DNA of 64,000 nt from positions 368,673-432,672 of the forward strand of contig NZ_JASSZH010000009.1 in the NCBI RefSeq assembly GCF_030271165.1, in the 5' to 3' direction. The stretch is from Psychromicrobium xiongbiense (lineage in GTDB: Bacteria; Actinomycetota; Actinomycetes; Actinomycetales; Micrococcaceae). Position numbers and translations under genes: made by a program. Positions 8,890 to 18,474 of this stretch are shown piece by piece. The notes under the pieces were generated by a model. It was given only the letters and a program-made list of their open reading frames with translations, searched no databases and was not told where the DNA came from. How positions within the stretch are numbered: position 1 is the stretch's first letter; every line of letters begins with the position of its first letter.

Positions 8890-9975
8890 GTGGATTTCAG
8901 TGCATGCACCCCCGAACGACGCTGGGCCGACGAAGCATTGCGTCGCATTGAGGCGGAGAACAATCGCTCGGCGGACACCCATCTGTACGCCGTCCCGCTA
9001 CCGGAGGACTGGGGCATCCAGCTCTACCTCAAGGACGAGTCCACGCACCGCTCCGGCAGCCTCAAACACCGGCTGGCCCGCTCGCTCTTCCTGTTCGGCC
9101 TGGTCAACGGCTGGATCCGGCAGGGCACCACCATCGTCGAGGCTTCCTCGGGCAGTACGGCTGTCTCAGAGGCCTACTTTGCCCGCCTGCTGGGACTGCC
9201 TTTTATCGCGGTCGTACCGCGCAGCACCAGCGCCGAGAAGATCGATCTGATTGAGGCGTACGGCGGCCGCTGCCATTATGTGGACAATCCCGCTGAGGTG
9301 TACCAGGTCTCCGCTGATCTGGCCGAACAGACCGGTGGCCACTATATGGATCAGTTCACCTATGCCGAACGGGCCACCGATTGGCGCGGCAACAACAATA
9401 TTGCCGAGTCGATCTTTGACCAGCTCGCGCTGGAAGAGCATCCGGTCCCCGAGTGGATCGTAGTCGGTGCCGGGACCGGAGGCACCAGCGCCACGATTGG
9501 CCGCTACCTGCGCTACCACTCGCATCCGACCCGGCTGGCCGTCGTCGACCCGGAGCATTCAGCCTTCTACTCCGCCTGGCAGACCGGAGATCTCAACGCG
9601 ACCGGGCAGCCATCCCGGATCGAAGGAATCGGACGGCCCAGGGTCGAGCCGAGCTTTGTGCCCGGCGTCATCGACGCCATGATCCAGGTGCCCGATGCCG
9701 CCTCCATCGCGGCGATGCAGCATCTGTACCGGCTCACCGGACTGCAGGCCGGGCCGTCCACCGGCACCAGTCTCTGGGGTGTCTGGCAGCTGGTGGCGCG
9801 CATGATGGAGAACGGCGAGCGCGGAAGCGTGGTCACCCTGCTGTGCGATTCGGCAGACCGCTACCGGCAGAGCTACTACAACCCGGAGTGGCTACAGGCC
9901 CGGGGCCTGGACCCTCAGGCAGCCACGGCCCAGCTGGACGACTTTTTCGCGACCGGCCGCTGGAACCACGCCTGA
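8890..9975 (+). CDS. PLP-dependent cysteine synthase-family enzyme, Cds1-like cysteine desulfhydrase
   Basis: 361 residues, fold type II PLP enzyme. Lys59 in SGSLKHRLA is the likely Schiff-base lysine, [11 protein letters not shown] the substrate loop, and [16 protein letters not shown] the phosphate-binding glycine loop. The extended N-terminus and the [12 protein letters not shown] region resemble the mycobacterial L-cysteine desulfhydrase Cds1 rather than CysK or CysM; this is recalled family knowledge, not an alignment. The start is GTG at 8890. Divergent from the sulfurtransferase gene. Expected reaction: L-cysteine to pyruvate, ammonia and H2S; cysteine synthase activity cannot be excluded. 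Confidence 0.8.
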   Translation: MDFSACTPERRWADEALRRIEAENNRSADTHLYAVPLPEDWGIQLYLKDESTHRSGSLKHRLARSLFLFGLVNGWIRQGTTIVEASSGSTAVSEAYFARLLGLPFIAVVPRSTSAEKIDLIEAYGGRCHYVDNPAEVYQVSADLAEQTGGHYMDQFTYAERATDWRGNNNIAESIFDQLALEEHPVPEWIVVGAGTGGTSATIGRYLRYHSHPTRLAVVDPEHSAFYSAWQTGDLNATGQPSRIEGIGRPRVEPSFVPGVIDAMIQVPDAASIAAMQHLYRLTGLQAGPSTGTSLWGVWQLVARMMENGERGSVVTLLCDSADRYRQSYYNPEWLQARGLDPQAATAQLDDFFATGRWNHA

Positions 9976-9988
9976 GCAGCCGCGGCGC

Positions 9989-10657
9989 TCAGATCTCCAC
10001 CGTCTCGCGCAGGGCGAGCGTCTGGAAATCGGTGCCGAATTCGGCACCGAACCGGCTCACATGCCCTGCTGCAAACTGCCTGCCGGCCTCATTGAGCAGC
10101 GCATCATGAATCGGGTAGGCCTTGGCCGCGCGGACGGAGCAGACAAAGTCGACCACCTCACCGGTCTTTGACCAGGGCGCGTGCAGCGGCACCAGCAGGA
10201 CCTGCAGCTCCAGCCCAGCGGGCACGATGAGCGAGTCCCCCGGATGGTAGACCGCGCCATCGACGATGTATCCCAGGTTCGCAACCACCGGAATCCTGGG
10301 ATGGATGAGCGCGTGCTGTCCGCCCACCACGCGAAGGTGGAAACCTGCCGCTTCAAAGGTGGTGCCAGTCTCTGCGGTGTGCACCCGGTCAACGGCCTGG
10401 CTGCCAGCCTGTTGAACCAGCTCCCGCAACGAGGCTGCCACCGATTCGGGGGCATAGACCTGAAGCTCAGGCTGCTCTGTGAGCGCCTGCGCCAGGACGG
10501 GAAGATCCACGTGATCGGCATGCTCGTGGGTCACCAACACCACATCGGTGGAGCGGAGCGCCTCCGCGGCCTCGGACAGGCTTCCGGGATCGATCACCAG
10601 GGCGGCTCCGTCTTTTTCTAGCCGTACTAAAGAATGACTGAACTTGGTGAGCTTCAT
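9989..10657 (-). CDS. MBL-fold metal-dependent hydrolase
   Basis: 222 residues with the metal-binding signature HEHADH at 44-49 of a metallo-beta-lactamase fold. Further candidate ligands are the histidines in GGQHALIHP and YHPGDS, and PIHDA near the end. It resembles UlaG-like or YtkL-like cytosolic hydrolases of unknown substrate. It converges on the Cds1-like gene with 13 bases between stops. ATG at 10657. Confidence 0.85.
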   Translation of the reverse strand: MKLTKFSHSLVRLEKDGAALVIDPGSLSEAAEALRSTDVVLVTHEHADHVDLPVLAQALTEQPELQVYAPESVAASLRELVQQAGSQAVDRVHTAETGTTFEAAGFHLRVVGGQHALIHPRIPVVANLGYIVDGAVYHPGDSLIVPAGLELQVLLVPLHAPWSKTGEVVDFVCSVRAAKAYPIHDALLNEAGRQFAAGHVSRFGAEFGTDFQTLALRETVEI

Positions 10658-10814
10658 GGTTTCAGCCTACGCCCGCCGCCCCGGGCACCAGTAGAGGCAC
10701 CGGCTGGACTCCAGCTGCGAACGGACTGAGGGAGCCTGAGGGAATAGGAGTGCGGCTGGTAGCCTTAAAACCCCGGTAACACACACGGAACCGTCAGCTG
10801 AGCAAGGGGCCATC

Positions 10815-11258
10815 ATGAGCGTCACCACCGCATCGGGCGGCAAGGAACAGCGCATCACCAAGCAACGTCTGGCGGTCAGCGCCGCACTGGACGAGCTGGA
10901 TGACTTTGTCAGCACCCAGGAACTGCACCGAATCCTGCATGAAAAGGGTGCCACTGTGTCCCTGGCGACCTCCTACCGCATCCTCCAGTCGCTCGCCGAT
11001 GAGGGTGCCGTCGATGTGCTGCGCACCCCCGAGGGGGAAGCGGTCTATCGGCGATGTGTGGCGGAAGTCCATCATCATCATCTGCTCTGCCGTCGCTGCG
11101 GCAAAGCAGTGGAAATCGAAGCACCCACCGTGGAGCGCTGGGCGGCTGCGGTGGCTCAGGAGCACGGCTACACCCAGGTCAACCACACGCTCGAGATCAT
11201 GGGACTCTGCCCGGAGTGCTCCGCTGCCGCCTCAGCCAGCTCCGAAGGGTCGGTGTAG
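10815..11258 (+). CDS. zur: Fur-family zinc uptake regulator Zur
   Basis: 147 residues. An N-terminal winged helix (about 10-75) is followed by AEVHHHHLLCRRCG (His86-89, Cys92, Cys95) and a C-terminal CPEC pair (Cys132, Cys135), the structural-zinc cysteines of Fur/Zur proteins. Zur is preferred over Fur because the gene converges on a zinc-type ABC operon (21 bases between stops) whose promoter has a Zur-like box at 14075-14092. With zinc bound, Zur should repress that operon. ATG at 10815 has AAGGGG upstream. Confidence 0.88.
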   Translation: MSVTTASGGKEQRITKQRLAVSAALDELDDFVSTQELHRILHEKGATVSLATSYRILQSLADEGAVDVLRTPEGEAVYRRCVAEVHHHHLLCRRCGKAVEIEAPTVERWAAAVAQEHGYTQVNHTLEIMGLCPECSAAASASSEGSV

Positions 11259-11278
11259 CCTCCACAGGGCTCAGTGGC

Positions 11279-12139
11279 TCAGGCCAGCACCCTGGAGTTG
11301 CGGCGTCGTCGTCCGCCCAGCAGACGGCAGAGCAGGTAGATCACAAAGGACAGCGTGGTCACATACGGGCTGATCGGGATCCGGCCACCGAGCGCCAGCA
11401 GAATGCCGCCCACAGTGGCCGTGACGGCGAAGAGCACGCTCAGCAACACCACCAGTCGCGGTGAGGTAGCCACCTGCATGGCGGCGGCGGCGGGGGTGAT
11501 CAGCAGGGCAAGCACCAGCAAAGCACCGACGATCTGAATCGACAGGGCCACCGACACGCCGAGCACGATCATGAACGCCACGGACAAGGCGCGCACGGGA
11601 ACTCCCCTGGCCTGCGCAATCTCGACGTCGACGCTGGCAAAGGTCAGCGGACGCCAGATCGCCACCAGCGCCGCAATCACGACCAACGCAGCCGTGACCA
11701 GCGCGGTGAGCTGGGTCGAATCAACCGAGACGATCTGGCCGGTCAGCAGACCGAATTTATTCGCGGCACGCCCCTGATAGAGCGAAAGAAACAGAATTCC
11801 CAGACCCAGTCCGAAGGGCATCAGCACGCCGGTGATCGAATTCCGGTCACGGGCACGCACGCCCATCAGCCCCAATACCAGCGCAGCCAGCAAGGAACCG
11901 ACCAGGGACCCGGTGATCACATCCGTTCCGATCAACAGGGCGAAGGCTGCCCCGGCAAAGGACAGCTCAGCGATGCCGTGCACCGCGAAGGCCAGATCCC
12001 GCATCATGACGAAGGTACCGACCAGGCCGCCGACGACGCCCAGTACGGCACCGGCGATGATCGAATCCCGGAACAGGGGCAGAAGCTCACCGTAGTTGGA
12101 GAAATTGAAGGCCGCCTCCAGGAAGGAATCCCAGCTCAT
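11279..12139 (-). CDS. znuB: Metal ABC transporter permease (ZnuB-like)
   Basis: 286 residues, about eight membrane helices, of the ABC-3 permease family used for zinc or manganese uptake. The cytoplasmic C-terminus is arginine-rich (GGRRRRNSR). Third gene of the operon; its ATG overlaps the stop of the ATPase gene by four bases (12136-12139), so translation is probably coupled. Zinc is inferred from the neighbouring zur and the operator. Confidence 0.9.
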   Translation of the reverse strand: MSWDSFLEAAFNFSNYGELLPLFRDSIIAGAVLGVVGGLVGTFVMMRDLAFAVHGIAELSFAGAAFALLIGTDVITGSLVGSLLAALVLGLMGVRARDRNSITGVLMPFGLGLGILFLSLYQGRAANKFGLLTGQIVSVDSTQLTALVTAALVVIAALVAIWRPLTFASVDVEIAQARGVPVRALSVAFMIVLGVSVALSIQIVGALLVLALLITPAAAAMQVATSPRLVVLLSVLFAVTATVGGILLALGGRIPISPYVTTLSFVIYLLCRLLGGRRRRNSRVLA

Positions 12140-12987
12140 TCGGCAACCTCCAGGGTCATATCCTCATGCAGGTGCTCATGCGGGTGCTCCGGCGTCTCGG
12201 CGTGGCCGACGACGATGATCCGACCGCGACTGCGGAAGACCTCCACCGGCGTGGCATACAGTTCGCTGAGCACCTCCGAGGTCATCACCTCATCCACCGT
12301 CCCCACCCGGAACTTGCCGCCCGCAAGATAGAGCACACGGTCCACCTGATCGATGATCGGGTTGATCTCATGGGTGACGAACACCACGGCGGTCCCGGCC
12401 TGATGCGCCTGCGCACCGACCAGGGCACTCACCTCGCGCTGATGTTTGAGGTCCAGGGACAGCAAAGGCTCATCGCAGAGCAGAATCCGGGGATCCGTGC
12501 CCAGGGCCTGGGCAATCCGCAGCCGCTGTTGTTCTCCGCCGGAGAGCTGGCCCACGGGAGCATTCGCATACAGCGAGGCACCCACCCGCGCCAGCAGGCC
12601 ATCGACCGTGGCACGGTACGCCCGGCTTCGAGGCGTTCCCGGCCAGCGGATCCCCCAGCGGTCACCATCGAGCCCCAGACCAACCAGATCACGTGCCCGC
12701 AGTGGCGTGGTGGGTGCGAAGCCTTTCTGCTGGGGAACGTAGCCGATGGCACGGTTGACCACGCCCCGGTTCCCATGGCCCTGCTCCTGGCCGGCGATGC
12801 TGACGGTCCCGGTGCTGAGCGGCTGCATACCCAGCAGAACCTTGAGGAAGCTCGTCTTGCCGCTACCATTTGGCCCCAGCACAGCGAAGAACTCCCCCGC
12901 TTCGATGCTCAGGTTCAGGCCGCTCCATAACGTACGGTCGCCAAAGCTCAGCCCGGCGTCCCGTAATTCCAGTACCGTTTGCGGCAT
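12136..12987 (-). CDS. znuC: Metal ABC transporter ATP-binding protein (ZnuC-like)
   Basis: 283-residue ABC ATPase: Walker A GPNGSGKT at 38-45, signature LSGGEQ near residue 150, Walker B ILLCDEP just after, then a conserved H-loop (VFVTHE). The start at 12987 is chosen because it makes a TGATG junction with the binding-protein gene; an in-frame ATG 45 bases further upstream would overlap that gene and adds no conserved sequence. The C-terminus is histidine-rich (HAETPEHPHEHLHED), a likely zinc-binding tail that could sense or buffer the substrate. Confidence 0.9.
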   Translation of the reverse strand: MPQTVLELRDAGLSFGDRTLWSGLNLSIEAGEFFAVLGPNGSGKTSFLKVLLGMQPLSTGTVSIAGQEQGHGNRGVVNRAIGYVPQQKGFAPTTPLRARDLVGLGLDGDRWGIRWPGTPRSRAYRATVDGLLARVGASLYANAPVGQLSGGEQQRLRIAQALGTDPRILLCDEPLLSLDLKHQREVSALVGAQAHQAGTAVVFVTHEINPIIDQVDRVLYLAGGKFRVGTVDEVMTSEVLSELYATPVEVFRSRGRIIVVGHAETPEHPHEHLHEDMTLEVAE

Positions 12988-13952
12988 CAGGCCAGTGCCC
13001 TCCCGAGGTTCTCCACGTTCTGCGTCATCCACTGCAGATAAGTCTGACCCTCCGGCAGCGTCTCCGTGAAATTGACTACGGGGACACCCGCAGCATCGGC
13101 CGCTTTCTTCAGCGCCAGCGTCTGCGGTCCCTCGGTCTGCGGGTTGTAGGCGAGCAGCCTGACACCCTTGGAACTGATCAGTTCACTGGTTTCCTTGAGC
13201 ACCGTCGCGGGCACATCGGTCCCCTGCTCAATGGCGTGACTGTACTCCTCGGGTGTCTTGTTCACCAGGCCAACGGCAGAGAGCAGATAGAGCGGAACCG
13301 GTTCGGTGATCGCGACCGGCTGCCCCTGATCTTTTGCCTTCAGGGTGCTGACCTGCCCGCTCAGGGCGTCCAGGGATTTCTTGAAATCGGCGGCACGGCT
13401 GGTGAAATCCTGGGCATGCGCCGCATCCTTGGCACCCAGCCTGGCAGCAATCTGATCCGCCAGTGCGCTCACCGTGGGGAAGGAATACCAGACGTGCTCA
13501 TTGAACTCGGTGTCGCCATCCTTCTTCAGCCCAGAGAGCTTCACTACATCGATCACCGTTGAAGGGTCAGCACTTTCAGAGAGCTTGCTGAAGAAGTCGT
13601 CGTAGCCGCCGCCGTTCTCGATCAGCAAGCCAGCTTTACTCACCGCCAGTTTGTCCTGGGCCGTGGCTTCATAGGAGTGCGGGTCCTGGCTGGAGCTGGC
13701 GATCAGGGACGTCACCTTCACCTGGGGGCCACCGATGGTCGCAGCAATGTTGCCGTAGACGTTTGTGGAGGCAACAACGTCGATCACGCCGGTCTGCGAT
13801 CCAGCGGACGAGGACGACGCAGCCGGGGCCGCAGTGCCACAGGCAGACAGCACGACGACGGCGGCCAGCCCGGAGGCGATCAGCGCGGGAAGGCGCAGGC
13901 GTCTGGTGGGAGAAATGCGCTCCGCGTTCGGGCGTGCGGTGGTGCTCCGCAT
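12987..13952 (-). CDS. znuA: Zinc-type ABC transporter substrate-binding lipoprotein (ZnuA-like)
   Basis: 321 residues with an N-terminal signal and lipobox LSAC (Cys38), so a membrane-anchored lipoprotein of the cluster A-I metal-binding family. Candidate ligands are the histidines in DPHSYEAT and NEHVWYSFP, plus a downstream acidic residue. The histidine-rich loop seen in many ZnuA proteins is missing; that role may be taken by the histidine-rich tail of the ATPase. First gene of the operon; starts at ATG 13952 after a ~105-base leader from the predicted promoter. Confidence 0.9.
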   Translation of the reverse strand: MRSTTARPNAERISPTRRLRLPALIASGLAAVVVLSACGTAAPAASSSSAGSQTGVIDVVASTNVYGNIAATIGGPQVKVTSLIASSSQDPHSYEATAQDKLAVSKAGLLIENGGGYDDFFSKLSESADPSTVIDVVKLSGLKKDGDTEFNEHVWYSFPTVSALADQIAARLGAKDAAHAQDFTSRAADFKKSLDALSGQVSTLKAKDQGQPVAITEPVPLYLLSAVGLVNKTPEEYSHAIEQGTDVPATVLKETSELISSKGVRLLAYNPQTEGPQTLALKKAADAAGVPVVNFTETLPEGQTYLQWMTQNVENLGRALA

Positions 13953-14064
13953 GGGGGAACCTCAGTTTCTAGCAGGAATCTGCGTTGGTTGACCTGACAG
14001 GTGGTGCCCGGGCCTTTCGCCGCCCGGACCACGGTCCCGGTATGGCGCGCCTGAGCACCACCCC

Positions 14065-14093
14065 AGCCTAACGCTAATTGTAATCATTCTCAA
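14065..14093 (-). promoter_or_regulatory. znuACB promoter with Zur-like box
   Basis: On the minus strand TTGAGA (14088-14093), a 17-base spacer and TAGGCT (14065-14070) form a good promoter. Overlapping the -35 and spacer is TGAGAATGATTACA (about 14079-14092), very close to the known Zur consensus TGAAAATGATTTTCA of actinobacteria. A repressor bound here would block polymerase. The call rests on sequence match and on zur and the zinc transporter genes next to it. Confidence 0.72.
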
Positions 14094-14126
14094 CAAGCCT
14101 TGAATCTGTACGCCCGATACTGCCGT

Positions 14127-15248
14127 TCAGTCCCTCTGCCGCTCGCGAATCTCCCCCACCAGCTCCTCCAGAATGTCCTCCAGAAACAGGATGCCCCTGG
14201 TGGACCCGTCCTCGCCGATCACCCGGGCCAGATGTGCACGCCGCCGCTGCATGGTGCGCAGAGCATCCTCGATCTCCTCGGCCTCCGGAACCTCGATCAG
14301 GCTGCGCACGCGCGCCGAATCCAGGGGCCAGTCGTACTCCTGCTCCGGAACGCTGAGCACATCCTTGAGGTGGACGTAGCCGACCAGCCCGTCATCGGCC
14401 TCCTCCTGCATCCCGGAACCGGCCAGCTTCGCCGAACCCGATTCCGTCTCGGACCCCGACTCAGCCTCGGAACCCGTCCGGCGCAGCACAAACCGGGAGA
14501 AACCGGTCCGCCGCACGGCGGCCTCCACCCCGGAGGGTGACACCGTGGCCGGCAAGGTCTGCACCTCCACCAGAGGCACCATGGTCTGACCAGCCGTGCG
14601 CGCAGAGAATTCGAGCGCCCCGCTGAGCAGGCCGACGCCATCGTCCACCAGACCGTGGCGGGTCGATTCCGCCACAATCGACTGCACTTCCTCCAGGGTG
14701 AAGGTCGAGGAGACCTCATCCTTGGGCTCGATGCCGAGCAATCGCAGGATGTGGTTGGCAGACCAGTTCAGGGCCACGATGATGGGCCGCACAACGCGGG
14801 AAAGCCAGACCAGCGGTGGTGCGAGCAGCAAGGCCGCCCGGTCCGCTACTGACACCGAGATGTTCTTCGGCACCATCTCACCAAAGGTCACATGCAGGAA
14901 GGTGACCAGCAGCAGCACCAGCACGAAGACCACCGGCGTGCCCACCGAGTCCGGCACACCGAGCGTCACCAACGGATCAAGCACCAGATGCTTGATGGAC
15001 GGCTCTGCCACATTGAGGATCAACAACGACGACACCGTGATGCCCAGCTGGGCACAGGCCAGCATCAAGGAGACATGCTCCATGGCATAGAGCACGATCC
15101 TGGCTCGCTTGGACCGGGTTGAGCCCTTCTCCACGTACGGCTCGATCTGACTCCGACGCGCACTCATCACGGCGAACTCGGCCGCCACGAAGAACGCGTT
15201 ACTGAGCAGAAGCAGCACCAACCACAGGATGCCCCACCAGTCACTCAT
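14127..15248 (-). CDS. CNNM/hemolysin-C family membrane protein, DUF21-CBS without CorC domain
   Basis: 373 residues: an N-terminal DUF21 transmembrane domain with about three to four helices, then a CBS pair ending in EDILEELVGEIRERQRD. The CorC_HlyC domain carried by its upstream neighbour is absent. The first CBS segment holds an odd acidic insertion around residues 270-300 made of repeated Gly-Ser-Glu units. The start at 15248 is used because it begins MSDWWGILW directly before the first helix and overlaps the upstream stop by eight bases; an upstream ATG would add a charged non-family extension. CNNM/CorC proteins are linked to Mg2+/Co2+ efflux; the ion here is unknown. Confidence 0.87.
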   Translation of the reverse strand: MSDWWGILWLVLLLLSNAFFVAAEFAVMSARRSQIEPYVEKGSTRSKRARIVLYAMEHVSLMLACAQLGITVSSLLILNVAEPSIKHLVLDPLVTLGVPDSVGTPVVFVLVLLLVTFLHVTFGEMVPKNISVSVADRAALLLAPPLVWLSRVVRPIIVALNWSANHILRLLGIEPKDEVSSTFTLEEVQSIVAESTRHGLVDDGVGLLSGALEFSARTAGQTMVPLVEVQTLPATVSPSGVEAAVRRTGFSRFVLRRTGSEAESGSETESGSAKLAGSGMQEEADDGLVGYVHLKDVLSVPEQEYDWPLDSARVRSLIEVPEAEEIEDALRTMQRRRAHLARVIGEDGSTRGILFLEDILEELVGEIRERQRD

Positions 15249-16584
15249 GGCCGGCCTCCCCCGCTGATTCCGCGGATGGTTCCTCAGCCGATTCCTCGGG
15301 CCGGAAAACGATCCGGTCCACGCGACGGCCATCCATCCGCTCCACCGTCAGGGTGCCGCCCTCGATATAGACGGTGTCGCCGGGCAGTGGAATGCGTCCC
15401 AGCTCGGCCATCATGAAGCCGCCCACCGTTTCATAACTGGCCTCATCCGGGACTGTGAGTCCGGGTACCTGGCTGGCCAGTTCATCGGGACGCAGCAGAC
15501 CGGGGAAATGCCACTGGCCGTCGGCACTGTGTACCACTCCCGGGCGGGCCGAGTCATGCTCATCGGAGACCTCGCCGACGATTTCCTCCACCAGATCCTC
15601 CAGTGTCACCACACCTGCGGTTCCGCCATATTCATCCAGCACCACTGCCAGTTGGAGGTTCCCGGCCCGCAGCTCGGTGAGCAGGGAGTCGAGATGAATC
15701 GTCTCCGGGACGCGCAGCACGTCCTCCTTGATGGTTCCGGCCTGCAGGCCGGCCCGTCGATCGGCGGGAACGGCCACCGCACGCTTGACGTGCACCACGG
15801 CCACGATGTCATCCACCGAGTCCTCATACAGCGGAAACCGGGAGTAGCCGGTACGCCGCGCCGCGTCGATGACGTCGTCCAGAGGCGCATCGATATCGAG
15901 CATTTCCACCCGGATGCGCGGGGTCATCACATCCGCCGCAGTACGGCCGGAGAAGCTTAGCGATCGCTCCACAAAGTTGGCGGTGCCGGCATCGAGCGTC
16001 CCCAGCTCCGCCGAGCGACGCACCAGGGATGCCAGTTCCGCAGGGCTGCGTGCCCCTGAGATCTCTTCTTTGGCCTCCAGCCCCCACAGATGAAGGACGC
16101 GGTTGGCAAAGCCATTGAGCAGCAGAATCGCCGGTCGGAAAATCGCGGTGAACACCAGCTGTGGCCGGGCGACGAATTTGCCGACCGCGAAGGAGATGGA
16201 GATCGCCATGTTCTTGGGTACCAGTTCGCCCAGCACCATGGACAGGACGGTGGCCACCAGCATCGCCAGAATCCAGGACACCACCGAGGCAGTCCCGCTC
16301 TCCAACCCAAGGGCGGAGAGCGGCGCGGCCAGCAGGACGCCCAGTGAAGGCTCCATCACAAAGCCGGTCAACAGCGTGGTGAGCGTAATGCCCAGCTGGC
16401 AGCTGGAGAGCTGAGTGGACAGCGACTTGAGGCAGTGCAACAGCGGCTCGGCCGCCCGGTCACCTTGGTCAACGGCAGCCTGAACGCTCGCCTGGTCCAG
16501 CGCCACGAGGGAAAATTCGACGGCTACAAAAAAGCCCGTCCCGGCGATCAATACGAGTCCGAGCAGGAGAAGAAGCCATTCCAT
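15241..16584 (-). CDS. CNNM/hemolysin-C family membrane protein, DUF21-CBS-CorC
   Basis: 447 residues with the full family layout: DUF21 membrane domain (about 1-190), CBS pair (about 205-330) including [11 protein letters not shown] and [18 protein letters not shown], and a C-terminal CorC_HlyC domain (about 345-430). ATG 16584 follows GGGAGG. First gene of a tandem pair with overlapping ends, so the two products may form a heteromer. Preceded by a 340-base structured leader. Likely cation (Mg/Co) transport or efflux regulation, by family. Confidence 0.88.
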   Translation of the reverse strand: MEWLLLLLGLVLIAGTGFFVAVEFSLVALDQASVQAAVDQGDRAAEPLLHCLKSLSTQLSSCQLGITLTTLLTGFVMEPSLGVLLAAPLSALGLESGTASVVSWILAMLVATVLSMVLGELVPKNMAISISFAVGKFVARPQLVFTAIFRPAILLLNGFANRVLHLWGLEAKEEISGARSPAELASLVRRSAELGTLDAGTANFVERSLSFSGRTAADVMTPRIRVEMLDIDAPLDDVIDAARRTGYSRFPLYEDSVDDIVAVVHVKRAVAVPADRRAGLQAGTIKEDVLRVPETIHLDSLLTELRAGNLQLAVVLDEYGGTAGVVTLEDLVEEIVGEVSDEHDSARPGVVHSADGQWHFPGLLRPDELASQVPGLTVPDEASYETVGGFMMAELGRIPLPGDTVYIEGGTLTVERMDGRRVDRIVFRPEESAEEPSAESAGEAGHE

Positions 16585-16926
16585 TCAGCATCCCCTCCCG
16601 GAGTGCCAGGAGGTATGTCCTGGCACCGTGACCGTCCGCAGCGCGCAACGCGCTGCGGATCGTGGAGGTTGGTCCTCTGCGGTCTGCTCGGGCTCAGGCA
16701 TCAGTTCATCGGAGCGCAGGTCAGCCTCCGGCAGAGCGGACGATGCCGCAGAAGTCGCCAGCAGAGAGACCGCCGGGCTGAACAGCACCGGGCGGCCCGG
16801 CTGGGGAGATGAAGATACGGAATGGGAGCGGGCAATAACGTGGACGCCGGCACTGGTCACCTGAGGATGAACCTGCCGGCGTCTAGGGTGATAATCCATA
16901 GTCCACCTATTTTAGCGGAACCGGAG
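16585..16926 (-). ncRNA. Candidate structured 5' leader of the CNNM pair
   Basis: There is no convincing gene in these 342 bases. Read on the minus strand they hold three perfect stems in order: a 10-bp stem (arms 16874-16883 and 16843-16852, GACGCCGGCA), an 11-bp stem with a 3-base loop (16649-16659 and 16635-16645, TCCGCAGCGCG), and an 8-bp stem (16618-16625 and 16604-16611, TGCCAGGA). The last one carries CCTCC on the coding strand, complementary to the GGGAGG ribosome binding site a few bases on. A TAAAAT hexamer (minus strand, about 16912-16917) could be the -10. The layout suggests a cis-regulatory RNA, but no known riboswitch consensus (M-box, yybP-ykoY) was recognised. Confidence 0.4.
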
Positions 16927-18474
16927 CTACCACCCCTGCGGTACCGGGCGGCCCTCTTCATATCCGGCTGCAGACTGAATTCCCACCACGGCACGTTCTG
17001 CGAATTCGGCCAGCGTGGAGGCACCAGCATAGGTCATGGCACTGCGAACTCCTGCGGTGATGCCATCCAGCAGATCCTCCACCCCCGGGCGCTGCGGATC
17101 AAGGTACATCGTCGAGGTGGAGATGCCCTCTTCGAAAAGCGCCTTCCGCGCCCGGTCAAAGGCACCGTCGGAGCCAGTGCGGTGCTGCACGGCCCGCGCA
17201 CTGGCCATGCCGAAACTTTCCTTGTAGCGCCGCCCCTGCGCGTCGGTGAGCAGATCTCCCGGGCTCTCGTAGGTGCCCGCAAACCAGGATCCGATCATCA
17301 CCTGACTGGCACCCGCCGCGAGTGCCAGGGCGACATCGCGCGGATAGCGCACGCCGCCATCGGCCCACACAGAGGCGCCCACCTCACGGGCCGCCTCTGA
17401 GCACTCCAGGACGGCGGAAAACTGGGGACGGCCGACGGCCGTCATCATCCGGGTGGTACACATCGCCCCGGGGCCGACGCCGACTTTGATGATGTCCGCT
17501 CCGGCTTCCACCAGATCCCGCACGCCCTGGGCCGTGACCACGTTGCCAGCCACCAGTGGCACCTCGGCACCGAGCGCGCGGACCGCAGCGAGCGCTTCTC
17601 GCATTCCACGCTGGTGCCCATGCGCCGTGTCCACCACCAGAACGTCGACTCCGCAGTCCAGCAGTTCGCGCGCCCGACCCTGAACATCACCGTTGATCCC
17701 CAGCGCGGCTGCCACCCGAAGAGCCCCCTGGATATCGCGGGTGGGGCGGTACAGCGTCGACCGCAGGGCGCCCTGAGTGGTCAGAACGCCCACCACTTTG
17801 CCATCGCGGAGCACCGGGCCATAGCCGCCGGGAGTCTGATGCAGTACGTGGAAGGCCGCGCGCAGCAGCTCTTCCAGCTCGCCGGCACCACTTGTCCGGG
17901 CCGACCCCGCGGCACGGTCCGCCTCGTCGGCGCGGTCAAAAGGTGCCGCGTCGAAGGTCGCTCCGGCATAGCGTGAGCCGCGCGGGGTTCCCGAGGCTTC
18001 CAGCAGGGAGGCCAGTGAACTGAAGCGATCCACCCCTTCACACTGCGCGGCGGTCAGCACACCCAACAACTCCCCCGCATCCGACGCCACGGTGACCGAG
18101 CCCTGTGCCCGCTTGGAGACCAGATGCAAAGCATCGAGCGCGGTATGATCCGGCCCCAGCACCACCGGCGTCTCAAACACCGGATGGCTGCCTTTGATGC
18201 GCGCCACCACTTCCCGGATCACGGCCACCGGAACATCCTGGGGCAGTACCGCCAGCCCACCGCGGCGCGCCATGGTCTCTGCCATTCTCCGTCCGGTCAC
18301 TGCGGTCATATTGGAGGCGACCAGTGGAAGGGTCGAGCCGGTGCCGTCCATGGTGCTCAGATCCACCCCCAGCCGGGAACCGATCTCGGAACGGCCGGGA
18401 ACCAGGAACACATCAGCATAGGTCAGGTCGGTCGAGGTTGGTCGTACAGGACCGGTAGCTTCCAGAAAGCGCAT
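16927..18474 (-). CDS. guaB1: GuaB1-type IMP dehydrogenase-related protein (probable GMP reductase)
   Basis: 515 residues with the IMPDH/GMPR barrel interrupted by a CBS pair (about 95-235, starting at [20 protein letters not shown]). The catalytic loop [13 protein letters not shown] has its cysteine near residue 339, and the flap region [20 protein letters not shown] follows. The CBS-containing GuaB1 branch of actinobacteria has been shown in mycobacteria to act as GMP reductase, returning GMP to IMP with NADPH; I apply that by family resemblance. ATG 18474 opens with [22 protein letters not shown], typical for the group. Transcribed alone, towards the CNNM pair. Confidence 0.85.
   Translation of the reverse strand: MRFLEATGPVRPTSTDLTYADVFLVPGRSEIGSRLGVDLSTMDGTGSTLPLVASNMTAVTGRRMAETMARRGGLAVLPQDVPVAVIREVVARIKGSHPVFETPVVLGPDHTALDALHLVSKRAQGSVTVASDAGELLGVLTAAQCEGVDRFSSLASLLEASGTPRGSRYAGATFDAAPFDRADEADRAAGSARTSGAGELEELLRAAFHVLHQTPGGYGPVLRDGKVVGVLTTQGALRSTLYRPTRDIQGALRVAAALGINGDVQGRARELLDCGVDVLVVDTAHGHQRGMREALAAVRALGAEVPLVAGNVVTAQGVRDLVEAGADIIKVGVGPGAMCTTRMMTAVGRPQFSAVLECSEAAREVGASVWADGGVRYPRDVALALAAGASQVMIGSWFAGTYESPGDLLTDAQGRRYKESFGMASARAVQHRTGSDGAFDRARKALFEEGISTSTMYLDPQRPGVEDLLDGITAGVRSAMTYAGASTLAEFAERAVVGIQSAAGYEEGRPVPQGW

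Noticed and set aside
16585..16899. 104-codon minus-strand frame before the CNNM gene
   Set aside because: Composition is unlike a protein, the possible ribosome binding site is only three bases from the ATG, and the region forms perfect stems better explained as RNA.
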